This document shows, in pieces, positions 41,202 to 51,930 of a DNA stretch of 64,000 bases. Numbering within the stretch: the first letter of the stretch is position 1; every line of letters begins with the position of its first letter. The stretch covers positions 1,116,001 to 1,180,000 of the forward strand of contig JAHLMK010000001.1 in NCBI GenBank assembly GCA_019915135.1, read 5' to 3'. The notes below the pieces were generated by a model. That model made no database searches, was not told where the DNA came from, and was given only the letters and a program-made list of their open reading frames with translations. The stretch is from Strobilurus pachycystidiatus (Eukaryota > Basidiomycota > Agaricomycetes > Agaricales > Physalacriaceae). A program made the position numbers and the translations under genes.

Positions 41202-43144
41202 TCAGGTCACGGATAGTCCGGACTCGTTCTTGCGTGTGGCACTCACATTGTCCGTTGTATAGTCTGTAGATCTCTCGTTATATTGACGGAATCTGGGCAT
41301 ATCAACGACAGATTCCACCTCGGTGGGGTCAAAAGTCTTCCTAACGTTCAGTCTGGGAAGAGCGTTAACTGAGTCCACCCAAGAGGAAAGTTTGACACTG
41401 ACGTTGCAAGGACCGAGTTCACATAAACTTCAAACAGAATGATCAGTTGCTTTGTCCCGATGCCAAGGTCATGCAGCCTACGTTTGCCAACTGCCTGATG
41501 GAAGGGCTGCCAGTAAGTGTTGTGGGGGAGACTGACGTTCTTCGTTCGGTAAGCATCGTACCGGGACCAGAGACGGCGGCGAGCAACTTACCAACACCAG
41601 GAACATTATTTGGGTGATACTGTTTGGGAAAACAGAATTGCTCTCATGATCTCTTCTTGCGATAATACTGAAACAGACACTTACGCCGTCAGGACGCCTG
41701 AAAGTCAGAACTCAATAGACGTTACAGCAGGAGGGTGTGACTACTTCGCTCACCTCGGCTTACAGCGTAGAGAATGAGACTATCGATGATGTGACCAGTT
41801 CTGGGTCAAGAGGCGATTAGGAAGGAAACTGCGGCAAGCCTGAGCGACCTACGATCTCATCGCTTCTGAACGTTTAACCTGCAAGAAATAACATAGCGCT
41901 CCGGTGATGATGATGTCGTTCAAGGCCGCAAATCCCTGAACTAGGCCACTTATGATCTGAGCGAAGCAATTAGTTGAAGAATTCACGTTTCTTCGGTTTC
42001 CGCACCGAGAATGTACGTAGAGAGATCGCCGTTAAGGACGGGTTCTGGAAACTGTTGTACGGATTTTAGTGCTTACGCCTGGAGTGGGTGGAAAAACCAT
42101 ACAGATGGATGGTTGTGACTTCAACGAGTCGCAAATCAGACATGTATCAAGGAACTTTCGAGGGTTGATCGCACCGATTCCAAGGCCTAGACATATGCAT
42201 CAGTCTGGACAGATCAGAAAACAGCCAGGAAGAACTCACCAAATGCCACGATAGCAAACACGACCTATTTTTTCTTCATTCAGCAAAGAAAGACAATCAG
42301 TGAAAGACCGGTACCGACAACAATCGCCACCACCATCAGATTGTAGCTGACTGTGATGTACCGAGGTTAGCCCTCGAGAGTTGCGGTGCAGACGCATTCA
42401 ATAAAACGTACCTTTCCATATGGTACGTGCATAGAATCTGAAGAGTCACTTTGTGAGCAGGATTCCACCGGAAATCGCCACGCAGGACTTACAGTTGAGC
42501 TATCAGAGTGATAATCGTCTATCCAAACATGAGTCAAGGTGCATGTTGGTCGGGATCCTTTGCTGAACGCACCACTAGCAGTTTCTCGAGCTATTTGTTG
42601 TGGATTTGTGAATGCGCAACGGAGTCTTTGGAGGACGTACAATGAAGCTCCTGGAATGGGTTGTTGTCAAAACGAGCAAATTGTGATGAGAGAGACTTGC
42701 CAAGGAATGATGAAATTTACCGCCAAACTCTCCCCGAAGTTCAAAACATAATAGACATAAAGTGAGTGGGCAACGAGGATGGTAGTCAGCGTGTCCAGAG
42801 TCCTGCGGTCGTCAACCTCGATGCACTGCTGGTTACCCGCCCAACCTACCAAAGCGAAGCAATCTGAGGGGCGATGAGTACACGGTGTTGTGTGGCCGCA
42901 ACGCCCACTCACTGTCGTTTTCAAGTGCCAATGATCTTTGGTATAAGTTCGGAAGTACAGAAACGTCTGTAGCATCGAAACACCGTACAGACTGCCAGTG
43001 AGAACATTCATCATTCAGTCAAACACGTCGGAACGCGCGAGCGATGGTCTCCTACGTTGTTCCGATAGTGAAGCCAATGAGACATGTCCCAAAGAGCTCC
43101 CTTAATGAGTGAAGGATAGCAGCAATCTCTGCAGGAGAGGCCAT
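41202..43144 (-). CDS. DUF6534-type multi-pass membrane protein
   Basis: Member of a large Agaricomycete family of membrane proteins of unknown function, seven-TM-like in layout. ATG at 43144 (MASPAEIAAILHSLRELFGTCLIGF); exon 1 is 43144-43056. Hydrophobic segments appear in the family order: GTCLIGFTIGTTLYG; LQTFLYFRTYTKDHW; LWTLDTLTTILVAHSLYVYYVLNFG; a poorly resolved middle (42650-42260); VVFAIVAF; IISGLVQGFAALNDIIITGALCYFLQ; TGHIIDSLILYAVSRGVLTA. The C-terminal block ends FEVYVNSVLATLNVRKTFDP followed by a polar tail; stop TGA at 41202-41204. The VNSxLATLN(V)R block is typical of the family. Middle exon boundaries are not certain. Confidence 0.75.
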
Positions 43145-43877
43145 GACAGGGGGTCGTGTCCTGTCTTTGCTTCGAGGCCTTGAGACTGCACACCAGGGAG
43201 GGGGGGGGGGAGAAACGAAGGTCAGTTGTTAGAAGACGATTGATAAAACGGCAACGCGCGGTCTACCGAATTCACGCCTCGCTTGGGTCCATGGGATCAG
43301 ATGCACATATGATTGCTCCATGGTGTTGGCCACATCATTGGTTCATGCTGGATTTTTCGGAGTCGAGCATATGTGGGGGTCTTCAATTTAACCCTGTCTC
43401 AAACTGCGCGCCATGTGCCAAGCGTCAGGCCTTCAAGCTTCAAGCTTCAGGGGTCACAAAGTTGCAGTTCCAGGTGAAGAATTCGTATGTCGACGTAGAC
43501 AGAAGCCCGGGTACTGTGCAAGTTAATTTTCAGGGCTGTCGGGGATGAGAAGCATGCAATCTTGCCCGGAGATAGTCCTGGAAATTACATGAAGGATGAC
43601 CGGACGAATCCGGAGCTCAGTGTGCGAACGGCAGGGCGCCGCCGCGCCGTGCAAACTCAGGACTTCCAAAACTACTGGAAGCTGTCTGGAAGAAAGATAT
43701 ATCGATTCACTCAGACGGCAACGTCCTGATACCCATCGCTACCCGCGCCTTGGCATCTGCATGCATGCTCTGGAACCTTCCACTTGATTCACTCCATCAT
43801 TCTATTTCGGTGCACACGTTAAGTGAAGGCACCGAGTCCGCGTCCAATACTTGGCGAGATTAATCATCTCGGTCATC
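43145..43877. other. Divergent promoter region
   Basis: About 730 bp between the starts of the DUF6534 gene (-) and the terpene synthase (+). It contains a 12-base G-run at 43199-43210 and a CTTCAAG repeat near 43431-43449. No supported gene. Confidence 0.45.
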
Positions 43878-45105
43878 ATGCCTATCCAGTACCGTCTTAC
43901 TCACCTGCTCAGTCTCCAGATTCTACCGGAGTATGAGAAACCGAACAATCCCAACTTCGAGGCTCTAGAGGCCAGCTACAACGCGTGGATCGATGACGCA
44001 GAATTTCTCAGCGCGCCACACAAGCAGGTGAGGAAGACGCGCCATACTGCCGTTCGCATGCTCAACCTCCGTGGTTCAGGCATGGAAGAAAGCGGAGCTC
44101 GCCTTGCTGATTGCTCGCACATTCCCTGACTCCGATCTGGCCCATCTGCGCGTTTGTCTGGACTGGATGATGCTGTTCCTTGTCCTCGAACGCCTGACGT
44201 AGGGACCGGGCCGCTCTGTATGAGGCGTGTAAATCTCATCTTCTTACAGGGACACTCCTGCTACAAGCGTCGAATCCAAGAAGTGGATTGAGATCTTCAC
44301 GGGACTGCTGTCGGGACGTGATGACCTCGAAGGAACAACAGGTCCGGCTCTCATTATGAAACAGTGGGTCTACTCCATCCTCGCCTCTATCTAATTCTAA
44401 ACTGAACTTGGATCAATGAAAGCCTGGCATCCAAGTTCATGCCAGAAATCCAACCACCATTTAGGAACGCTTTCATCGCAAGCAACCAAGTCCTAGCCGA
44501 TGGCGTTCTTCGTGAAGTTTTGGACAGGGAGTCAGCCGAGCCTGTGACCATCGCTGCATACTCTGAGACTAGAAGAGCATCTGTGGGCATAGCCCCATTC
44601 ATAGAGCTTGCACGCTGGACTTTCGACATCGACCTTCCAGCAGAGGTCCTCGAACACCCGATCATCGTGGAGATGAAAAACGCGACTCTTGATCTGGGAG
44701 GACTTGCAAATGTGCGCGTCGCGCTTTAATGGTCTTTCTGCCGCGGCTGACCCAGGGCTTCAGGACCTCTATTCGTACAGGAAGGAGTATCTCGAAGACG
44801 GCGCGCTTCACAACTACATTACCGTGTCGATGAAGGACCCAAACGTTCCCGTCGTCGACGGAGACCATCAAGCAGCAATCGACTACGCGACTGAAGAATT
44901 TTCTCGCATATTATCCCGCTTTGTTGAGTGTCAAGCGCAGCTGCCTGCGTTATTCCCTCCCGAGTTTCAAGGAAAACTTAGTCGATTTGCGGAGTCCCTG
45001 TTGGATCTTGTAGTGGGGAGCATTCAATGGAGTGTCTCATGTAAACGTTACTCGCTGTTCGAAGACGAGAAGAGCAAATTGGAAGGCATCGTGGTGATAG
45101 AATGA
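43878..45105 (+). CDS. Class I terpene synthase with an altered Asp-rich motif
   Basis: Cyclises prenyl diphosphates, probably farnesyl diphosphate, to a sesquiterpene. 337 aa; exons 43878-44027, 44080-44198, 44250-44363, 44423-44711, 44764-45105 (1014 nt). The NSE motif is complete across the last intron: NDLYSYRKE (Asn, Ser, Glu all present). Before it are EVLEHPIIVEM and the helix AYSETRRASVGIAPFIELA (the pyrophosphate-sensor region). The first metal motif, usually D(D/E)xxD after LFxVxD, reads LFLVLERLTD: the first Asp aligns with Glu and only the last Asp is kept. The N-terminus (LLSLQILPEYEKPNNPNFEALEASYNAWI) matches fungal synthases. It ends about 80 bp from the convergent AA9 gene. 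Confidence 0.85.
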
Positions 45106-45186
45106 TATCAGCCCGAAATTTCTGTATATTGCGTATCTGTACAAATGAAAAATGTTGACGAGACCAATGGTACTGCCCAATAGTAC

Positions 45187-46308
45187 TCATCCTGTCCAAA
45201 CAGCGGGACCGGCTGGAGTGGGATAAGTGCTTATACTTAATTTGAGATTACGATTCCACTTACGCGCCTGATATCCAGTGTATCCGGAGGGCAACGAATA
45301 AATGTCTAATCTCCGTGAGCAGAATGAAGATAGTTATAAGCGAGGAACATACTCAGAAGGATTCCTGGGTCGGTCGCCTTATAGGCACCTAATCGCGCTC
45401 GTACATGAGAGACTGCCAAACGAACTGAAGGGAAGACATGCCTGGGAAGGCCACTGTGGGAGAAGGTTTGCCACTTCCTCCGTTCACGACATTCACCTGG
45501 GCGCAGCCGATGTAGAATTGAGCTCCGCCGGTGGTACTGGCAACGTGGAGAGCAATTTGTTCGCCTCGAAGAATATATTGTCTGTGGCGTGACTCGTTAG
45601 CACGTCGCGAAGCGGAGTATAAGAAGGTCAGACCCGCTCGGAAGGCTCTTGGGAATCGTGAACGTAAACTGATTGATATCTGGTTGTTTAGCTTAGTGAC
45701 GATCTCGACGAGAAACCGGTCATGTTGTAGACTAACTCTCGGAATCGAAAACCAGCCCAGTGCTGGCGGACCACGAAGGCGACCATTCCCAAATCTTGAA
45801 CCAGGTGCTGCCAAGCCCGGCGCTTGAAGAGTTGGCAGATGGAGTTGCAGGTGTCAAGTACGCGGAGAAATACTACGATTACTAGATCAGCATGGTGCAG
45901 GGTCTGTAACGTTGTTTTGGGTACTCACGCCGGGATGGCCCATGGTGTTGTCCGCCTTGAAGCCCACAGTGGACCCCGCAGTGACGGTGGCGATTCCCGT
46001 TTGGCCGGCAACAGTGTCGTCAAGTTCATAGCACCGGATGGCGCTGCTGGTGACATCCGTTACCTGAAGAGGCTGGTAAGCCTAAGGCTTCAAGGCAAAA
46101 TCGGAGACGTACAGGGCCGTTAGAGTAATGGTTCGCCGTCAGACGAACGTACTGCCAGTCGGTGGACGTCGTTCCATTGGCTATGAGATCCGGGAAGGTG
46201 TCTATGCAAAGGACGATGTTAATCGAGAGATACTGTTCAGTAGAAAGACGTACAATGCGAGAACACAGGAGGCAAGATAAGAGCGATAGACACCAGGACC
46301 GAGAGCAT
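45187..46308 (-). CDS. AA9 lytic polysaccharide monooxygenase
   Basis: Secreted copper enzyme that oxidatively cleaves cellulose. ATG at 46308; signal peptide MLSVLVSIALILPPVFS is followed directly by His (HYTFPDLIANG), the mature N-terminal His of the histidine brace. Exons 46308-46254, 46201-46113 and 46063-45929, then several smaller ones to the TGA at 45187-45189. The second brace His is in DNTMGHPG. Also present are RLTANHYSNGPVTDV, STWFKIWEW, NINQFTFTIPKSLPSGQYILRGEQIALHVA, GGAQFYIGCAQ (axial Tyr and nearby Gln) and the end [32 protein letters not shown]. One intron uses a GC donor (GCATGT...GATTAG). No cellulose-binding module. It suggests a plant-biomass-degrading life style. Confidence 0.9.
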
Positions 46309-47736
46309 CGTAGAGATTGGCTTGGGAAAGTAATTTGAGGAAATAACGGCATATAAGTATAAGGGCGCGGAAATTCATAGGACCGAAATATTGACGGTCA
46401 ACAGTGGAGCGAGTGTGGGAAGCCTCTCGTGGCCTTGTTTCGTGTATGGTGAATATCACGCGTAGGGAGTCTCGAGTATGCAATAAAAGCCACCTGATGA
46501 AGGTTCCTTCAACTGCGTACCGAAAAGCAACCGTGCAGGAGCTTGAGATAGGGCTACGAGAGCACGTTCGACAGTGGACTATCGAAACTCGAGACCTCCC
46601 GGGCCGTGACTCGGTACGTTTGGACTTTGGGCGAGGGAAATACTGGCAAGTGACGGATTGCGCAGTGATTGCACGCAAAGGAGAAGTCGACGACTTCTTG
46701 ACATCCATAGAATTGAAGTCAACAAGCCTCTACTCATTAGAGGTAGATCTTTGATGGCGATGTTCTATCTGTAATGGGAGAATGGTGAGCGTTTACCTAG
46801 TGGCACTGACACTGACTAGGGTTTTGGCTTTGAGTACTAGTCATTGAGCGAGCCTCTTCGGATCTTGAGATGGCTATTGTCATGAGACCATCCACCTTGC
46901 TCTGCATTGGACGTTTCATTTAGTGGCGACGCTATACGACGGTTGAACTTGAAGTGTCGGTAACACGCGGGTACGAAGTTCAACGTCCAAACGAGTTGGA
47001 GTGTATTAACGACCTCGTGGCTTCGCGGTGCTTGGCGTTCATCTCGAGCAATAAATGGCACGCGAGAGAGGAAGGGACAGTTCCGACCTTGCAGAACGAC
47101 TCTCGTTGAGGCGTGTCGGAAGGGGCCTCACCGGGACGCCCGTTTGTTCGACGGGATCTGGAGGGTTTCTTGGGAGCCACTTTGAAACATTAAGTAGCTG
47201 TTTATACCCGACTTGACCGTGGAGAGTCCGCCGCTCAATGAAAGCAGAGTATTTCGTGGGGAGTGGGCCGGCCGTTATCAGCATAGATCGTACATCGAAC
47301 AAGGTAACTTGGGACACTTGTCGATGCCATGCTCCGAGTCGGGAAGATAGAGAGGCAGCCCTGAAATGGTTCACAGAGTCAAGAATAAGTGAGACAGCAG
47401 AGTAGAGTGAATCGCTCCAGAGTGTGGCGTAACCAAACCAGCTGTGAGCTACCAGTGAGGCTTGCGCGGCCGAGCCATGACATATCAGTCCAAGTATAGT
47501 GCAAGTACAGTATTTGGCAGGAGCGAGTCGGATGGCGTGCCGGAAGAATGGAGGACCGGGGAACAGCGGAGTTGGAAAATTTACAGGTTACCTCAGACAA
47601 TCAACTGAGTCTGCAGGCAATCAAACAACGCGTTTGATGGGCACTTTGAGGAAGATTCTCACCGACAGGTTGGTTTCCTATCACTACATTCCCGCCGCCC
47701 GCTCTCTTACCCGCCGGCCCCCGCAGCGAGCGGCCC
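46309..47736. other. Long intergenic region
   Basis: About 1.4 kb between the AA9 start and the GATA start. Minus-strand frames near 46980-47374 contain a basic segment (PKKPSRSRRTNGRPG) but no start, splice pattern or family I recognise. Probably two promoter regions; no RNA gene seen. Confidence 0.45.
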
Positions 47737-48794
47737 ATGTCGCCCCCCAACCCCGCCCCCGACGCCATCCCCCCGCGCTCTGCAATCGACCCAGCGCTCG
47801 AAGATGAGCAAGATAGGCGCCGCGAAGACGAGGTATGCACGCCACATCCTTCTGCGCTCTTTTCGCTTTGTTCACGCTGCTTTTTCCGCAGCCAAGCGCC
47901 GGCAGCAGCATGTCGCACCCTTATCACCCAGTGCCCAACGGCAATGTCTATCCTGGCCCATATCCCGTCCAGCAGCACCATGTCAATGGCTACTGGCCAA
48001 AACAGTACCCCGATGGCCCTCCCGGCCCTCCTCCGCCCATGTACTACGACCACTACCATGACTATCGCAAGCCGGCGCCATACCCGCCTCCCCACCAAGC
48101 GTCGCGCTACTCTCACCATCTTCCGCCGCCGCCGCCCCAGCCAGCGCCGCCCCCGCACGACCAGCACTTTCCCTCGCAGTACGAGCCTTACCTGCAGGTG
48201 ACCTACACAGAGGACTCGTCTACGAAGCTGTCGGACCGTGTTCGACGCCGGTGTTTCAACTGTTACACGACCGATACCTCTACATGGCGAAGGTCGACCC
48301 TCACTCCTGGAAAGGTGCTTTGCAATAAATGCGGCCTTTTCGAGCGCACGCACCGGCGCCAGCGCCCGGAACACATTGCGCAGGAGAAGGGAAAAAGGCC
48401 GAGCAATGGTGATGCTAGGCATGCCCGAGACAGACAAAATGGTCCCAGTGACGGTGGGGGTGTTCACTTCTCCCCACCCATGCACCCAATGGCCTCACAA
48501 CAACTCCCTGCACCGGTGCCAATGATGTCCTACAGTCTCCCGCCGCCGCCGCCGCCTCCACAGCAACAACACCACCAAGAGCCCCAAAGCCCGGACCACA
48601 GGCGCTACACTTTGGAGCCTTACAATGGGCCTACCCTGCCTCCGATGGTAAACCATCGGGAGGAAGACACCCCGCCGCCAACAACGACAGCTTCATCGGC
48701 TCGAGACTCGCCGCCAAGAGACTCTCCATCCCAAGCTGCTTCCCCGCAATCCCCGCCTCGCAGGGACAGGTCACCTTCACCAAATGACTCTTAG
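47737..48794 (+). CDS. GATA-type zinc-finger transcription factor
   Basis: Nuclear DNA-binding protein, 332 aa; exons 47737-47832 and 47892-48794, the intron having GTATGC and CCGCAG. The N-terminus is Pro/His/Tyr-rich (PPPPPMYYDHYHDY). One GATA finger at ~150-176 reads CFNCYTTDTSTWRR...GKVLCNKCGLFERTH, with Cx2Cx19Cx2C spacing, two residues longer than the usual 17. A basic tail follows (RTHRRQRPEH), then Pro/Gln-rich low-complexity sequence with a RDSPPRDSPSQ stretch. No PAS domain or second finger, so it is not a WC-2 orthologue on this evidence. Target genes unknown. A long minus-strand frame overlaps it but is an antisense shadow. Confidence 0.88.
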
Positions 48795-49386
48795 TACCTA
48801 CCGACTCCCAGTACTTCCTTCCTCTCTTCAGTCGACATGTGCACATACGCAGGTCCCAGACGTCTGTGTCAGCTTTCCGCACGTCTGGGCCCCAGACTTG
48901 TCTGTACCACCCGCCTCGTTCGTTATTCCATTATTCCATGGATCTAACTATATACCAGTTGTGTTTAGATCCGTTTCTGTCCTCTATCGAGTGCTCGTAA
49001 TTCATTCATTCGATTATCATCATCACTGTCATCTATAGCCTGTGGCGTGTGATCGTATACAGTTCGTGAGCCTCGTGAATAGGATTTGTATTGTACACAA
49101 AGTGAATTAAACCGCAACAGTCGTGTAGTGCAGTAGATATGCGTTCTTTTGGGGGAGGATCGGCACCAGAGCGTCAACGCATAGCTTCCCAATCCGCCTT
49201 CCGATGTCGACAGGCGCGTTTAGCATTGCGCCACAGATAGACTTCACCACTGTGGACAAGTACCTCCAACAGGACACCGTGGCAACGCTATCTCGGCTCT
49301 TGGGACGGCTCTTTTGCCTTCTGATGCCAGTGATGGTGCGGCTGACCGTACCGTTACGCCGCTTGTGATAATCACGAATGATTCTG
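48795..49386. other. 3' region of the GATA gene
   Basis: About 590 bp. A minus-strand frame at 49107-49433 has no recognisable feature and could be the end of the gene at 49387-49890 after splicing; not resolved. Confidence 0.4.
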
Positions 49387-49890
49387 TCATGTCCGGTGGG
49401 TGAGATAGATAGCCACGACCTCGGAACTGACACCGTACCTCATGAGTTCAGCCATATCTCGCTGAAGGTTCGCCCCGTCTCCCAATTCGTCGAAAAGAGT
49501 CAGATTTGGGTTGACCTTGACGATCGGCACGAACAGATCGTGGCGCCACAAATGGTGGTCAGGGAAGCGCTCAATGTGGATGTCATTGAGAGGTGTGGCA
49601 AGCCCCGGCGCGACTTCGTCCTCTTGGCAGTATCGATCCAAGACGTGTCCGTTCATAATATAGACGGCCTTGGAGTAGTCGTGCATGTCTCTGTTCGCTT
49701 GCACGAAGACGTCGCCACAAGTCGGGTGGTGGGCACCGTTCCACGGGAGAGGTTCAGAAGTTTCCACCGGCGTGCGCATGTGTGGATGGAACGTCTCCGG
49801 ATGGATGGGGACGTATTTGACACCAGACGAGCGATGCGTGTGAAGCGTTCGGAGGAGCAGGACGTTCGGCCAGATACTGATGTTGTGGGC
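49387..49890 (-). CDS. Hypothetical protein, incomplete model
   Basis: A minus-strand frame that reads like real protein: HNISIWPNVLLLRTLHTHRSSGVKYVPIHPETFHPHMR, then GDVFVQANRDMHDYSKAVYIMNGHVLDRYC, then IHIERFPDHHLWRHDLFVPIVKVNPNLTLFDELG. It begins at a good intron acceptor (TTTCCAG at about 49890), so a 5' exon is missing. A short ATG-containing stretch near 49970 followed by GTGCGT is a candidate, but the phase does not match. No family recognised. The frame's stop at 49387 may lie in an intron. Confidence 0.4.
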   Translation of the reverse strand, partial: AHNISIWPNVLLLRTLHTHRSSGVKYVPIHPETFHPHMRTPVETSEPLPWNGAHHPTCGDVFVQANRDMHDYSKAVYIMNGHVLDRYCQEDEVAPGLATPLNDIHIERFPDHHLWRHDLFVPIVKVNPNLTLFDELGDGANLQRDMAELMRYGVSSEVVAIYLTHRT

Positions 49891-51356
49891 TGGAAATCAA
49901 ATAATTAAATCAATTCCAAAAAAGGAAAGAGGAGAAAAGAGAAAGAAGAGAGGAAAGAGTACGCACCAGATTCATAAGTCAATTCTGCTGTGAGCTAGCT
50001 CTCAAGATCGTTCTGCGTCTTCTCGCTCTGTTTTTGGCCTGTGCAGCGCGCTACATTCGAGACCGGCGAGGTTCAGATACTGCCAGCCCAAATTGGGCGA
50101 AATTCCCGTTTCAGCCAGTATCTGCAACGGAAATTGCCATTGATCGCCTGCAACCCGACGTGCCGAACGATTTACTGAGCTCAAACGGGAATTACTGTGA
50201 CAGCATGCCTATGACACACCGCTGACACACCACATCCCTCTCATCTTGTTCCATCTCAATTGATCGCGACTTGCAGCACCCTCGTCGGATACAACAGAAT
50301 GTAGCGGTGACCAATTCCCTGGGTTACCGACAGCTGACTTTGACACGCCTTTGGGGGACATGGCCGTACCAATTCACCAAGTAGTGACTGGAGTGGGTAG
50401 AGCGAGACGTCTTGGGCGCGTCAGTGCATACTTGAATCCACTTCTTCATTTGCTTGTTATTCCACCCACTCTCTTTTCAACTTGCAGGTACTACTCAATA
50501 CTCAAGACACCGATGTCTCGCCGTCTCATCGCCCCCGGCTAACCACCATCCCCGACCAAGCCTCGTACACCATTTCCTCGGACCAAGCCTCGTCCCCATC
50601 ACACGCGCTCCTCCTCTCCCTTGCGCGCTCTCTTTGCTGTCGTTGCACGCCCCCATGTCATTGCTACACGCGCCCCTCGTTTTCATCACACGCGCTGCTC
50701 GCCGTCGTGATACGCGCCGCTCGCCATCGTGATACGCGCCGCTCGCCATCGTTGCATGCATCCATTATTGGACACATATATCGCTGCACACGGCCGACCG
50801 CCTTATCCACTGCTTGTATTCTCATGTAATGCACCCTCGTTCTATTCCCCATTGCACTCATTCGCCGCTGCGCGATCCATTTTGACACAGACAAGACTCT
50901 TCCGAGATTTTTGTTGCATCCCTACTTAAGTATCTCATGTACTAGACTCATACCAGGAAATGCATTCTATGACAAACTGCTTCTTGCTGAGGTCGGTAAG
51001 TACTAGTGGTCAGTAGTGGTTGTGGATCACACATCATGGTTTGTTATTTGCTCTCGAATCATGTACATCACACTTAGAGTTGAGTAGGGCACCACTCAAG
51101 ATGTTTTTCAAAGTCCTTGCGCGCCGTCTCGCGACGCGACATCTCGTTCATTGCGACGCGACAAACAATGACATTGACATGATGAATGGCCCACGAGGCC
51201 GGCACTTCGGGTCACCGGCCAGGAACAAGCCCGTAAATGGGTATATTAGTAATATTCAGTATCCGAGGCCAGTATCTAGCCCTCAGCATCAGTAACTAGC
51301 CGGACGTTCCCTCCTCCTGGCTCGGGCCAAGCCAGACTGTAAGCCTTCCAGTCCAG
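49891..51356. other. Low-complexity intergenic region
   Basis: About 1.5 kb. Near 50570-50760 the plus strand is rich in CACACGCGC/GATACGCGCCGCTCGCCATC units; a 22-bp unit is repeated twice near 50706-50750. The long frames here are translations of this composition. A pyrimidine-rich tract lies at 49915-49960 on the minus strand. No gene supported. Confidence 0.5.
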
Positions 51357-51578
51357 TCAATGTTGGCAGGCACACCCTAACGCGAGAAATAAATATCTCA
51401 CCTGCTTACAGAGCCCTGCATAAGACCGCGAAGGGATGCTACGCGCCGCACAGCGAGCAAGATCATCCGTCTCGCCATCGCAGAACAGATCCAGCGTAGC
51501 CTCCACATCGATGGTAAACCCGACATAAGAACCAACCGGTGGAACCCATATCTTCAGGCCGGGCGACAGACGGACCAT
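51357..51578 (-). pseudogene. Solitary first-exon copy of the orphan family
   Basis: Reads GLKIWVPPVGSYVGFTIDVEATLDLFCDGE...SYAGLCKQ, aligning with exon 1 of the gene at 36450 (LYVPPRLHYFAFRINVQATMDYYC...QYVGYCLD). As in that gene, a splice donor (GTGAGA) follows the Cys-x-x block. No matching second exon is seen downstream, so this is either a fragment or a truncated, diverged gene. Confidence 0.5.
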
Positions 51579-51930
51579 TCTGGATTAGGAATTAGGGTCT
51601 AAGGGTGCTGGCGCACTTCGAGCGCGAAGGCACTCTTATTAGGATCGGTTTCATTGTTCCAGAGACCCAGAGGAGAACAATATGGATAGATATGGATCAA
51701 CACGAGAACAAAAGCAGAGGAATGCAGAGCGCCGTTATCATTCCGTCATGTTACTACGGAACAAGATCGTGGGTGCCATCAATTACCTGGTCGCTCAGCG
51801 CTCCGATGCACTGCTTCCTTCGACCCAATGCGCGATGATGTTCCTCGTCCTACACCAGTCCATTATGCCTACACATGTACAATAGCACCCATGTAGTACT
51901 CTACTATCAAGAAACCTCTAATACTGATGA

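Noticed and set aside
45302..45592. Plus-strand 96-aa frame after the terpene synthase
   Set aside because: Antisense to the AA9 C-terminal exons, which carry clear motifs.
47601..48485. 294-aa minus-strand frame
   Set aside because: Antisense to the GATA factor; basic low-complexity translation of its Pro-rich codons.
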